Of a DNA stretch of 64,000 nt, positions 23,160 to 34,600 are shown in pieces. Each line of letters begins with the position of its first letter. Position 1 is the first letter of the stretch. Location of the stretch: positions 14,717,501 to 14,781,500 of the forward strand of contig NC_066277.1 in the NCBI RefSeq assembly GCF_905404315.1. The letters are read 5' to 3'. Both the position numbers and the translations under genes were made by a program. This DNA is from Leptidea sinapis (lineage: Eukaryota > Arthropoda > Insecta > Lepidoptera > Pieridae). The notes under the pieces were generated by a model that saw nothing but the letters and a program-made list of their open reading frames with translations, ran no database searches and had not been told where the DNA came from.

Positions 23160-23600
23160 AAGGCATTTATTTTCTCAAAATTGACTTCTTTATGGCCGTT
23201 CCCAATATATATGATAGTGATAAATTACTACCTTCTACTGTCAGTAATTAGCTGTCAATAATCTGAGGCTGTCCCAATATACCCGATAAGAAGTTCTTAT
23301 CGCCTTATATTGGGACGCGTGAATTGCAATTTCCATACAAACTTCTATCACTGGTAAGCTATACGTCATCCCATTGACAGACAGAGTGTACGGATAAGGT
23401 GAGTTACCGTCGATAAGTTCATTGGGACAGAAAAGTCAACGATAGTTACGATTGTTTATCTCAGGTAGGCCACAACATGAGATAGACTGAATATTGGTTA
23501 CGGCCGTTAGAATTCTTTTTGATGTCATTTCAAACACACACCATCGTTTCGGAAACAAATGGCGATCTAAGAGAAAAGAAACTTTGAAAGAAACTCTCTT
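23160..23600 (-). mobile_element. LINE 3' terminal fragment (family D), split by a MITE
   Basis: The minus-strand tail is in two parts: 23160-23192 (aggcatttattttctcaaaa) and 23507-23600 (gaattctttttgatgtcatt, tttcggaaacaaatggcg). The 314-bp MITE at 23193-23506 separates them and is flanked by TTA on both sides. Removing it restores the family sequence. Confidence 0.85.
23193..23506. mobile_element. Harbinger-like MITE (GGCCGTTCCCAAT ends)
   Basis: Left end ggccgttcccaatat; right end reads ggccgtaaccaatatt when reversed. TTA at 23190-23192 is repeated at 23507-23509, fitting the TWA target of PIF/Harbinger. It carries an internal inverted repeat gtcccaatata / tatattgggac (about 23255-23316). 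A sister copy is at 45640. No coding capacity. Confidence 0.8.
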
Positions 23601-23784
23601 AGCAGAAAGAAGCTCGACTGCTCTTTATGGAGTAAATATGAATGAAAATGTAAGGAAACATCGACCCTGCGACCTTTTGTTCTTTCAGGTTTATAAATAT
23701 GCTTTTGTATTTTCTCATTCGCAAACTGTTTTCTTGGGATCGGCAATAAACTTGACAATAACATTACAAACTTTGGTATTTTTC

Positions 23785-23915
23785 TTTTTTTTCTTTATGG
23801 AATAGGAGGACAAACGAGCGCACGGGTCACTTGTTATTAAGCGATCACCGCCGCCCACAATCTCTTGCAACACCAGAAGAATCACAGGAGCGTTGCTGGA
23901 CTTTAATTTTTCATT
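23785..23915 (-). mobile_element. LINE 3' end fragment (family A)
   Basis: The minus strand runs from ccagcaacgctcctgtgatt to gtcctcctattccataaag; only the terminal 130 bases are left. Confidence 0.75.
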
Positions 23916-24124
23916 CGGCAATTAATTCAACGTTTCATTGCCTTTGCAGGCCGCCGTTTCAATTACATTGCTCTTTATATTTTTTTGCATCAAAATATTC
24001 ATATCTACATGACCAAGCCACCTCCTCTTTTTTCTAATATCTCTTACTACATACTAAAGTCTACCATGTTTTTCATTATCTGCTAAAGTGACACCATTTA
24101 TCGAACGGTGCTAGCTTAAAAGAA

Positions 24125-24215
24125 ATTTTTGGGGTTTTTCAAGAATCCTGAGCCTCATTACCATCAGCTGAACGTCCTGCTCGTCTCGACCCTTATTTTC
24201 ATTAAAAAACAGAAT
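24125..24215 (+). mobile_element. Lep1-like element, A-tract-side fragment
   Basis: From atttttggggtttttcaag to cccttattttcattaaaaaa; an internal stretch between cctgagc and attaccatcag is deleted. Confidence 0.75.
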
Positions 24216-25109
24216 AGCGGAACGGCTAAAGCACAGTAGAAATATGTCTACTGTGGCTAAAGTGTGCGTAAATACAACGTGAGCATACTTTTCTCATTAG
24301 TCGTGTGTCAATCTGACTGAATCAAACTTTTCGAATTGGGTCCTCAATTCAACATACGTAACCTGAACTGAATAAATGTCTTACATTGCTACTTATTGAC
24401 CAAGAATATTTTAAACAACTGGAGTAAAAGCGGCAATGTATTGTATATCTATTCGATATAATAGTCGAAGCTTATTACGGTGTATTTTGTGGCGTTATTG
24501 ATTAAATACTAGAAAAAGTGTCACTACTAAGTTGATGTAACAGCAATAACATAAATGCTTCGTCAGCCAAGACGCGTACGCACGAATGTGGGACAATTTT
24601 AAAAACCAGCCACGCCCCCGATCACGCACACAAGTATGCAGTGAAAGTGTGTTTTAAGATACAAACTTCAAACTTCGAAGGAGTTCAGACATCAGTGTTA
24701 TAAACTTTTTGGTCAACTGGTGTTTGTCTATGATCTGATAGTGAAATAATAATGCGTAATAATTCATCTTTCATTCTTCAGAATCATATTAAAGTTTAAA
24801 TATTTGTAATGTTGTGTAAGTAGCAAGTATATATGTATATTTATGAAATTTTTATTATCCGTTTCAATCCTCTTTCTACTTATCTGATCCTTTCCCGTGT
24901 TCCGTATCCTTTTTTAACTTAGTTTCCCAATCTTTTTACGTTATTGGCAAAAAGTAAACGCTATTGCCAAAAGAAGAAAAAAATGCGTAATAATGTAGGT
25001 GTTTTATCTGATGTAATATTTTTCTAATACACATAGTTTGGATGCTAAAATTGTATGATTGATTGTATGAAAAATGAATGATATCGTGCAGAAATTAAAA
25101 TTCAAATAT
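24216..25109. other. No gene identified
   Basis: AT-rich, unrecognised. A slightly GC-richer patch at 24560-24640 has no recognised motif. Confidence 0.45.
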
Positions 25110-25111
25110 TT

Positions 25112-25370
25112 CCCCTTTTTTTATGAAAATAAGGGTCGAGACGAGCACGATATTCAGCTGATGGTAATTGATACGAACTGTACATTTCAATGCAGTGCCT
25201 ATCAGGATTCTTGAACAATTCTGAGCGGCACTACAACAGCCTCGTCACCTTGACACATAAGATGTCAAGTTTCATTTACCCTGTATATTCACTAGCTACG
25301 GCGCCCTTCGGAATGAAACACAGGTCAGTCTACCTGGCATCCTGTGCAAAGCAGCCTCCCACTGGCAATT
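25112..25370 (-). mobile_element. Lep1-like element with deletion
   Basis: From tatgaaaataagggtcgag to gcagcctcccactgg. The palindromic cagtaatg...cattactg block and the following gccgttgtggtaccc block are missing. Confidence 0.8.
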
Positions 25371-26285
25371 TGCCAACAACTTTCTTCATTCCCATTCTTA
25401 TCAAATATTGCGACCTTATCAAAAATCTATTAACAATGCTCAGAACGCTAGCAAACTGGAATTATAATATAATCGCTTGCACGGCTAACGTCTACCCTAC
25501 CTACTATCTGTCTGTATACCCGCTACTTACTCCAAAACCACGGATTTTAACCATTATATAATAAAGATTTTATAATTATTACAATAACTTTATATGGCAT
25601 ACGATAGTTAAATACCAGATTTCGGACAAATTTTTTTTTGAATTCCTTCCTTCATTGCAATGGATGACATATATACATTCGGCAAGAAGATGCAAGGAAG
25701 AGTTTCGAATATAGAATGTCTCCATACATTTGCAAAGGAATTGGCGCGAAAATGAGAAAGCCACAGAGAAAACAAAGAATATTAAAATATTATCACGACA
25801 GGTTCCAAAATGAAATATATTGTTTTATTTTTAATTAAAACCATATTTATGGCCAGAGGAATTATGTTATTTATATTATTTTACTTTATGTCTGTGATAT
25901 AATATAATGTAAGGTTGTTATTTCAGAGGTATATGGGTCCGATACCCATATACATCTGAAAAAAAGGTTTGGTACAATCGATTTAATAATATAAACATCG
26001 TGAAGATATTTAGGACACACGATAAATAGTTATCAATAAGTAAATAAATAACTCTGTTGTTGATTATTGAGAGATCGTTGGTATTTTCTTATCTTGTACT
26101 GCTTTCATTGGGCTGAATGAAAACTGTATATTGGTTCACGACAGTATTCTGTATTGAGTACTGTGAGAATTTAACAAAAACATTCATGAGACTTTTACCT
26201 ACACACTAAGCAATTCTGAGGTAAGAAAGAAAATCACCTTCTATCTTAAACAATTATCATACTCAAAAAAGGGAAGTCTGCTGTA
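25371..26285. other. No gene identified
   Basis: AT-rich. A near-palindrome atatgggtccgatacccatat lies at about 25932; nothing else stands out. Confidence 0.45.
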
Positions 26286-26480
26286 ACCTACTACTGAGCT
26301 TCCTTGTGCGGTGCTACCGGGACGATACGACATGTGTACCTTCAAAAAAGCGCGTACACTTTCCTTAAAGGCCGGCAACGCTCCTGTGATTCATCTGGTG
26401 TTGCAAGAGAATTTGGGCGGCGGTAATCACTTAACACCAGGTGACCCGTACGCTCGTTTGTCCTCCTTTTTCCATTAATA
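26286..26480 (+). mobile_element. LINE 3' end (family A)
   Basis: From ctgagcttccttgtgcggtg to tcctcctttttccattaata, a terminal 195-base piece with good match to the family. Confidence 0.8.
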
Positions 26481-26894
26481 AAAAACCTACTCACTAAGAA
26501 TTAAACACACGCACACATACACATAAAATTGTTATTTATTATTAATTTCGTTTGTAATTGCCATTTGTGGAAGAATCACTGACACCGAAGATACAGTTTT
26601 AACTACTTTAAGGATCAGAGGTCAAACCCTTTTAATATCACTGCAAAACCGTTTTTCAATGTTATTATTATTACAAATAACATAAACATAAGCTTCAAAG
26701 AATTATTCATCCTTGCAAATATTATCGCATAAGTGACTAAGTGTAAAAAGTTTTATTCATCATTAAATATTTTTAAAGGATACCAAAGCTTGGCGGCATT
26801 CCTTCCAACTGACAAGCAAGGATTTTATAAATAAGAAGAACGACAAAGTCACGAAAAAAATAACCGATATTTTCACTTCGATACTAACCAATAA

Positions 26895-27160
26895 ATAATT
26901 AATGATTGCGAAACTGAAGTGGCAGCGGGCAGGGCACATAGTTCGACGGACAGATGGCCATTGGGGCAGTAGAGTCCTCGAATGGCGACCTCGTACCGGA
27001 AGACGCAGTGTTGGTAGGCCCCCTAAAAGATGGACTGACGATCTTGTCAAGATCGTCGGAATACGTTGGATGAGGGCAGCGCAGGGCCGATCGTCGAGGA
27101 AATCTTTGGGAAAGGCCTTTGCCCAGCAGTGGACTTCTTCCGGCTGATGATAATGACTAA
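26895..27160 (+). pseudogene. RTE-like LINE C-terminal fragment
   Basis: An open frame of 81 codons: MIAKLKWQRAGHIVRRTDG, WGSRVLEWRPRTGRRSVGRP, then KRWTDDLVKIVGIRWMRAAQ and the end AFAQQWTSSG. This is the typical RTE-clade C terminus, uninterrupted but 5'-truncated. It ends just after the stop codon in tgatgataatgac. It probably represents one insertion with 5' truncation. Confidence 0.85.
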
Positions 27161-27726
27161 CCAGTAATTTAAACAATATTTAAATAGTCTATAAATAGAC
27201 CTAGAATATATTTAAATTAATCTTTTCACTTGGCTTACGCAGTTCTAGATCATTATAACTCATTTCATAAAACGCGAGATTATAAAAATATCACATCAAT
27301 GGCCAGAGTGAAACCCAATAAATGGCGAGCACGTTTTTTCCGTCAAGCTAAAACACGCGGCTGAAAGCTTAGACCTGCGCAATCGCTCTTTGCACTCGGT
27401 TGGTAAATTTTGTAGCCCTTTTTAGCAACACGTGAGTTTTTAAAAATATATCCAATGCTAGGGTGAAATCTTAGAAACTGCTGCCGAGATTTTTTATCAC
27501 ATTTAAACACGGGGCCTTATGCGTGCTTTGAATTCGCAATCTTTGTGACAAAATCATCAAGTTTTATTTTCGCAACCTCATAGCTTCAGTACGGATTATG
27601 TAATAAATCTGAATTTTTTAAGTCAACTACATACTACTAGTCTACGACAAATCTTATCATAGTATCCATTGTCTTGTTTGTTGGACCCACATGAATTTAT
27701 AGCTAATATTAATTTCGTGAACTACT
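27161..27726. other. No gene identified
   Basis: AT-rich intergenic DNA with no recognised element. Confidence 0.45.
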
Positions 27727-27727
27727 T

Positions 27728-28012
27728 TTTTTTATGAAAATAAGGGATGAGTCGAGCAGGACATTCAGCTGATAGTAATTGTTACGCCCTGCCCCATTAC
27801 AATGCAGTGCCGCTCAGGATTCTTGAAGAACCTCAAAAATTCCAAGCGGTACTATAATTGCGCTCGTCATCTTGAGCAATAAGATGTTAAGTCTCATTTT
27901 CCCAGTAATTTCACTAGCTACGGCGCCCTTCAGACCGAAATAGCAGAAATAGGTGCCGTCGTGGTACCTATAATCTATCCGGCATCTTGTGCAAAGGAGC
28001 CTTCCACTGGTA
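27728..28012 (-). mobile_element. Lep1-like element
   Basis: From tatgaaaataagggatgag to gagccttccactgg. The cagtaatg...cattactg palindrome is deleted (gaccgaaat joined directly to agcagaaat). Confidence 0.85.
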
Positions 28013-28034
28013 AACTTACTCACTGATGATCATC

Positions 28035-28325
28035 AAAATCTTTTGGGTACTGCATCCCCGACAATTCGAACACCTCTGCGTTCAAATGGTTCGAGCTGAG
28101 GTGCGTCAGATCAGACATGACAGCAATAATCCATATGTAGTGGATCCTGCGCTTTGTTGAGTGCTTAAATGTGGGCTGGCTTGAAGTATTGCCCTGCTCT
28201 ATTTATGATACCCAGCTTTTTCGAAGCGAATTTGGCTGTGCCTTCTAGATGATCTGGAAATTGGCAATCGCTCGAGATTTCGAGACCCAGTATTCCGATA
28301 CTCGGCGAGGCATTTAAGGAAATGT
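28035..28325 (-). pseudogene. LINE RT fragment (family A), thumb region
   Basis: Minus-strand reading gives LNASPSIGILGLEISSDCQF, HLEGTAKFASKKLGIINRAG, a stop, ALNKAQDPLHMDYCCHV, a stop, and LEPFERRGVRIVG. This is the RT region just upstream of the MEYCSHLWAGAPQYQ segment seen at 4833. Two in-frame stops; no 3' end is attached. Confidence 0.75.
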
Positions 28326-28509
28326 TCATGAGGAGTAGTGATATTTTGATAATGAGGATTATAATAAGTTTACCAAAACGAAGAGAATGTGCATGAAAGG
28401 TTTAGTGTAAGTCGTTTGGTCGTGTACTTGAGTCAAGACTACTGCTAACCCCATTGGGACATGTTTGTGTCATCTAAGTAAGATTCTTCACATGTTGTTA
28501 TGATAACAT

Positions 28510-28814
28510 TACTTAAATTGAATGTGTAAGCAAAATTCATGATTAACGCTAAAATCGATCCCGCGACTTTTCACGTTCTGTACGAGCGCTCTTCCACTGA
28601 GCCAACCGTTCGAGTGACGTAACGTTAATAATAAAGAAGCCACAACCTGAGAGTTGAACAAGACATATCAAGATGAAGGAGAAGAGAAGAGCACTCGCAC
28701 GGAACGCGAGAGGTTTCGAGCTCGAGTCCCGCACCGTTCATAATATTTTTTTACAAATTGAATTTGTGTAATTAATCCCAGAAGGGAGGGTTATCACTTT
28801 AAAAAACTAACAAA
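28510..28814. mobile_element. tRNA-derived SINE with inverted 5' part, 15-bp target duplication
   Basis: The first half is a SINE head on the minus strand (ggctcagtggaagagcgctc, reversed, near 28600). The second half is the same SINE on the plus strand (agagcactcgcacggaacg, gagctcgagtcccgcac, then tail ttgtgtaattaatcccaga and ttatcacttta). The whole is flanked by exact TTGTTATGATAACAT repeats at 28495-28509 and 28815-28829, so it inserted as one unit. Confidence 0.85.
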
Positions 28815-28829
28815 TTGTTATGATAACAT

Positions 28830-30194
28830 GGTTATTTCAAAGTTATTGTAAAACTGATCATCAGATAAAATCTACTAGTCTCAAAAGACGATAGTGGGCG
28901 ATAGATATTATAAGTAAAACACATGACATCTATAATAACATCCGGTCGTTATTTTGAAGAGAAAATTATTGCGCATACATTAACAAAATACTGAAACTGT
29001 CTAAAAGTTACTTAGCTTAGCTTAAAAAGAACTTTATAATGTGATTTCAATTTTGAATAATATTTATCATATTAACTTAAAGTCAACTAACATTTTTTCT
29101 TTCCAAATTTTAGTAAAATACAATGCAAGCCTACTAAATGTTATAATTTTTACTGCAAGTATTATCAACTTCTGTAGTCAAACAGTCGCTTTATTATTTA
29201 AAGCAAACATTATGTTTTATTCGTGTTCCACCGATTCATATATATTTTAAAATTAGATATGGAAAAATGACATGTTACTTAAAGAGCAGACTCGTCAGCA
29301 ATTAACATAATGAGAAACAGAGAAAAAAGTAAACATTTTTAAGGCTTAAATATTATTTTCAATCGAATGCATAGTCAATAAGACTTTAAACTTAAGGGTC
29401 CTAAGATTGATCCCTGGCAAAAACTAAGCCATAAGGTTCGGGAAATAGGCTCTTTAGCTTCAATTACGATTTAAAGATGCAATAACTATTACATTATTAA
29501 ACTGTTTAACACATCCACATGCATTCCACTGTCAACCCGCGTCCACAGCACATGTAACAATACTAAATATCGAAAGCTCATATATAATCATCATGTAAAA
29601 ATGACGAAAAAAACAAGCAACTCAATTTTGAATTCGGATGCTGATATTCTGATATAATGAACTGGGATGATTTGCTATCGAGTTAGCCCAAGGCTCGTCC
29701 ATTTATGACGGATATTAAACAAAACTCGTTAAACAACAAGCTGACTCAAAACAATAACTGTAACGTTTTGGTTCGTATTTTGTTCGTATTTGGCCTTTAT
29801 CTTCACAGTTGCAAACATTTTCAACCCTATAAGCTCCACGTGACATTAACATTAACTTCAGAAGTGTAACTGAAGCAACATTTTCCACCTCTTTTCTGTA
29901 ATGGTCGAACACGTGGCCGATGTTAATTCGAGTTATTGCTATTTTTGTACGAATTGTGATATATTACGCAATTTAAAGATTTGATTTTCCAAGAACGAGA
30001 ACTTTGTTACTTTAAGCGCATTTTTTTTATTTTATTTTATTTGTTTTTGATTATACAATATCCATCAAAAAGTGAATAGGTCTCTGGTAAATTAATGCTT
30101 ATTCTTTATGGGCTTATTTTTTTTATAATTTTATTTAGCTTTGTAATTTCACCTAAGTATTAGTTTAATGTAAATCATTTTTTTATTTATTTTT
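28830..30194. other. AT-rich DNA, no gene seen
   Basis: No recognised repeat. The minus strand at 29715-29912 is open for 65 codons with mixed composition but shows no domain, splice pattern or homology I can name. Confidence 0.45.
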
Positions 30195-30335
30195 TTAGTA
30201 TAAGAAGGGGCAAACGGGCAAGAGGCTCACGGGATAAGGAGAGGTGAGGCCGTCTTGGACATCCGCAACATCAGGTGTTAAGAGATGCGTTGCCGGCCTT
30301 TAAGGTGGGAGAATGCTCTTTTCTTATACAATTTT
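30195..30335 (-). mobile_element. LINE 3' end (family A, second subfamily)
   Basis: Matches the end of the 4340 copy: ggcaaacgggcaagagg, gagaggtga and ttgccggcctttaag on the plus strand. Only the terminal piece is left. Confidence 0.7.
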
Positions 30336-31065
30336 TACAACTTTTTGCTTCTTAATTACTTGAAAAATTAATTACATTCGTCTTTTTCTGTCACCTATAA
30401 TTGTGATTCGGTTTGCAGAAGTAGTAAAGTTACTGAGACTCATCATTTCATTTTCTCTGCTCAGAATGCCATGCCATATATATATATCATAAACCTTGGT
30501 ACATGAGTCTTTGGCTTGGTACATACCTGGGCTAAGCATACAGGGAATCAGCAAGAAGATGATATAGGGAATTCATATTACCATTGATTTGTTCTGTATT
30601 AATTTGGAATATTTAAAAAAAAAACTTGTCAAATCACTTGACTCTCAAGTGGGAGATATCGAGCACTAAATACTTAAGTTGTACATGTTGTGTGTTTTAA
30701 TCTTTTTTATGTAACCTATGTTTTTTAAGCTGTTCATTTTTATATCCGTTAATTCTAAGTTCTATCGCATGACTTATCTGGCAAAATTTGCGCCTGTTAA
30801 TGGAATTATATGCTTAGTACCTAACAACACTCAAATTATGTAAAAATTTTATGTATGTAATTCTGTAGGTGGTTCTAATAAAATAAATTAAAAAAAAAAC
30901 CAACAGAATGTGACTCTGTAACAATCACGGGCTCGATTAAAATCTATCAAATGCTATTAAAAAAACCATTTTTGCCAAACGTATAATAATTTCCTTTTTA
31001 TTTTCTTAGTACATGTCGTTCATTAAGTGCTTTTACCTTATTTATTACAGAAACACAAGATTTAT
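30336..31065. other. No gene; possible retroposed 3' end at 30600-30898
   Basis: 30600-30898 ends with ctaataaaataaattaaaaaaaaaa, which looks like an AATAAA signal followed by an A-tail and so could be the 3' end of a retroposed transcript. No coding part is recognisable. Confidence 0.35.
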
Positions 31066-31272
31066 TTGACCTGATTTCTGCCGCCGAATCCCAGTTTCGC
31101 GTATCTACGTCACAAACTTAATTAACATCCAGACATATGTGTCGCGCCTCCATAGTGCTCTTTTCAAGAAACTATGGAATTCATTTCCTTGAGCTTTATA
31201 TGTATCTGAAAGACAACAACTTCTGTAATTTCTCTGGTGTCAAGATAGTATGTGCGGCGGTAATCACTTATG
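31066..31272 (+). mobile_element. LINE 3' fragment (family A), decayed
   Basis: cctgatttctgccgccgaat, catccagacatatgtg, ccatagtgctcttttcaag and atgtgcggcggtaatcactt mark the family; internal deletions are frequent. Confidence 0.65.
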
Positions 31273-33187
31273 GTTTTGGTTGGTAAATCGCCTTTATCGT
31301 AGCTTTGTTTTACTTCGACCAATGTGATCTTTTGCGATACCCACTGTTAATTATAGCTCACTACTTAGATCGATCCATTTCATGAATCCTATAACACATC
31401 TTTTACAGTGATGTGATGTATCTCAAGTGGTTGAAGAATTTGTCTTCCCAAATAGATGTTAACGCATTAAAGAACTACATACGAAAGACATGTAGTATGT
31501 ATAGAATCTACAATTTCTGTGATGCTGTGATCTCTTGCCGTTATATGATCTCCTATACCATAAAAAAGGTTTTTGTATCACTTGGGAGAAATTACAAATC
31601 CTACTCGGGTGTATTGACCCTCGATTTCACCTCGTCGTAACCTTCTCCCCCTGGTTACCAAATGAACTTGGTAAACAACTCTTATACAGAGGTAGGGACA
31701 GTTAAATATAGTGTATGCGGAACTATTCGAAGTAAGATTTTACTACAGCACTTTTTTTCGCTTCTAGCACAATTTCTTCTCTCAGAGCGCCATTTTTTTG
31801 ACTTGGCGGAAGTAAATCTTAAAATAAAAATCCAAATTAATCAATTTTCCAAAAAAAAATATGCCTTTTATGACTTTTAGGATTGAAACATTACATTTAC
31901 CTATAACAATATCGGTAAATAAATCGCATTCAACATAATATATATTATTTATGCGATACCAACGGAAAGTGAAAACCAAAACACTGGACACGTGACTTCT
32001 TCTAGCTGGTTCCTTCGATGTCGATCATTTGACACAGATAGCTGTTGCAAAACAGTTACCGCGGTCAGTTGCGCCATCAAGCGGAAAAAGCGCTGCAAAT
32101 CTGTTTGTTTGAACCCAATTATTTTGTTTGTCCAATACGAGGCGATTTAATGATCATTTTTGGTAGGTAACATTTATTTTATGAAGAGGCGTAATAAAAA
32201 CAAGCGGTTTTCAGTAACTTTATCTGCGTATATTTCGGTTTCGTGCAATCTCACTATTTATTAGGTTTTTATTCGCAATTCGTTTAAACGGTAATATGCG
32301 CGATAAAGCACTGTTGCAAATCTAAAGATTTCATAATATAACGTAAAAATAGGACATGACAAAATATGTTGAGATTGTTAAGTGATGTGAAGAGATTTAA
32401 TGATTGAAAGTGAATTGACTGCTCACAATTATATTGTAAATGCGAAAGAACAAGAAAGGTCAATCTAGTAGCATAGTGAACGATTAGATCAGTCAGAATA
32501 TGTAAATGAAAGTAGTCTTGGTGACATTTCCTGGTCTTCTGGGCAAAGTCTATACCTTTTCCATATTTATATATATTAATTTAATAATACAACATACAAA
32601 ATAAGCTGAACAAATTGTATTCGGCAAACTTTAACGTTTGATGGCGACATTATTATAAAATGGCGTATGGATAAATACGTATATCTGCACATTACAAATC
32701 CAATATAATTTATTCATTAAGATGAAAAATTACACTCACTAATGTCAAAACCGAATCTCACGTGTGGGAGAGGAACGTCCCGGCAAATATCACGAAATTT
32801 TTTGCCCCCAACATTAACAGCCTCACCACATCTTGAGAATCTGGGTTAAGTAAAATAGGAATGGGTGTTTCGAGTATAATTAGTTAAAAATAAAAATAAT
32901 TACTCATAAATCAATGCAATCTAGTACAGATAAACTAATCAAGATTATAAGGGCCTACGCATTTACAATAAACTCGCGTGAAAGTTGGGGGGAGTGGCGT
33001 GAAAAAATCTCTCGAGATCTCACTAAGGGGAGAAGAAAGATCAAAAAGTCGCTAAAATTGCCTCATAAGGCCTTAGGTTCTCTTATTAAAACTATTTTTT
33101 TGTAATACACAATCAAACATTTATAAACGAAAAGACCGAGTTATTGAGTTTATTGCGCTATAAGATTTTCTTCTACATAACTGTAAT
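31273..33187. other. No gene identified; one LINE tail inside
   Basis: AT-rich apart from a GC-richer patch at 32035-32090 (accgcggtcagttgcgcc). A decayed family D tail lies at 31768-31880 (cttctctcagagcgccattt, ending ttatgactttt). 32755-32840 reads slightly coding-like on the minus strand but has no partner. Confidence 0.4.
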
Positions 33188-33402
33188 TATATATACTGAT
33201 ACAACAGATTGGGAATGGAGCGACCGCCCTCAAGCCATGAAATAATAAATTTTATTGCACGATTTCACATTCACGATTACACTGATCTCAGGTCTGAGGC
33301 ATACTTTTTCAAATGGGTGGTAATTTTTGACTTTCATTAAGTGATATCATATCCTATTTTGAATAAAATATTTAAATTTGAAATAATACCTCCTCATCTT
33401 CT
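33188..33402 (+). mobile_element. LINE 3' end (family C)
   Basis: cagattgggaatggagcgac encodes the end of an RT frame (DTTDWEWSDRP). It is followed by ctcaggtctgaggc and the tail cctattttgaataaaatatt, taaatttgaa. The same 3' end is at 62495-62845 and fragments at 40690 and 51757. Confidence 0.7.
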
Positions 33403-34160
33403 CTGATTGTTTTTTCAGTTTTTATTTAAATAAGTATATAAAATTTTACAAATCATATAAAGTTTGATAATTATTAAGTATAAATCTTTAGTAATTTGTG
33501 TGTAAAAATACACCTCGACATTATTGCTAATTCCCACCTAGCGTGTTTGCTAGTCTTATTACTGTTACATAGTAATGCCTCAGCGATTTAAAGCGCTGCA
33601 GCGATGTAAGCGTTAAACAATTGCTTAGTTTGCCAATTTTAATTATTGTAAAAGTGCACTTTTTCACATACGTCAGTCAAGTGTTACAGATCGTTGCCCT
33701 GTGAAGGTTTTGTTGTTTGCTAACGTTGTAATTACATCGAATGTGAAATATGCATCACTATTAAAATTTATTTGTTATGGTTCGCTGATCACCGTTTTTA
33801 GCTTGCAGGTCACTTAAGGTGAAATTAAGTATTCTCATTGGAGACTTATACATTATATCTAACCTAATTATAATACTGTAAGCGACATCTGTTTGTAATA
33901 ATCTCTTGATTACTGCGTTATTAGAGTCTTCTTTTCTTTCTTGTAATATAACACTTATATAGTAACCTGTGGACATTCTCGTAGGTTATGGACTTAGTAC
34001 TAATTATGTTATTTCTTTCTCTAATGTAATTATCTAGTGTGTAATTGTTTTGTGTCCCAAATAAAATAAAATAATCTGCTACTATTAATTATTGCTATTA
34101 TAATTATTATCAGTTTTAATCACAACTATATTTTACGATTCAAATGAAACACTTTTAAAG

Positions 34161-34579
34161 GATTAAAACGCGTGTAATTGTAACTGTGTTGTAAGAGAAT
34201 ATATTTCTCGCAAGTACGTGAAGCCATTGAAATTAAAATACACCCAAATTTCTATAGAGAAGACGGTCTAAAATTATCTAACACCTGGGATCCAATAATC
34301 TCTAAGTTAAAACCCACAACTACACATACCAAAAAAGAAAAAGACACTGTCAGTAAATTTTGCCATAACCATCTGTCTATAGCAAATACCACCTCCGAGG
34401 CAATAAATGGCGCTAAACTATATAATGACAACTCTTTGACTCATTTCATCTGCAGTCCCCCTGAAAACGAGGTCTGGAAAGGTCTTGAAACGTCGGGTTA
34501 ACTAAAATAAAAATAAAAAATGTAACTTTGACGCAAAATCTAATGTTAGAACACAGTTACAATTACACGCGTTTTAATC
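34161..34579 (+). mobile_element. Penelope-like element fragment with 30-bp inverted ends
   Basis: gattaaaacgcgtgtaattg and ten more bases (34161-34190) are repeated as an exact reverse complement at 34550-34579. Between them lies the open C-terminal frame listed separately. Confidence 0.6.
34214..34501 (+). pseudogene. Penelope-like ORF, C-terminal 95 codons
   Basis: A start-less frame is open to TAA at 34499-34501: VREAIEIKIHP, FYREDGLKLSNTWDPIIS, then a Lys/Thr/Asn-rich stretch and VWKGLETSG. I know the block EAIEI-x-KHP ... REDGLxLSxTW-P as the conserved region after the GIY-YIG nuclease domain of Penelope-like retroelements, which places this at the C terminus. The RT and the nuclease catalytic part are absent upstream. 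No internal stop, so it is relatively young or short enough to have escaped one. Family from memory. Confidence 0.6.
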
Positions 34580-34600
34580 ATTTAAAGATGTTTTAGTAAA

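Noticed and set aside
28549..28735. tRNA gene
   Set aside because: A and B boxes are present but the arms do not form a complete cloverleaf and the body continues as a SINE with target duplications.
32755..32840. Minus-strand coding-like segment
   Set aside because: No splice partners and stops in short distance; cannot be told from a decayed repeat.
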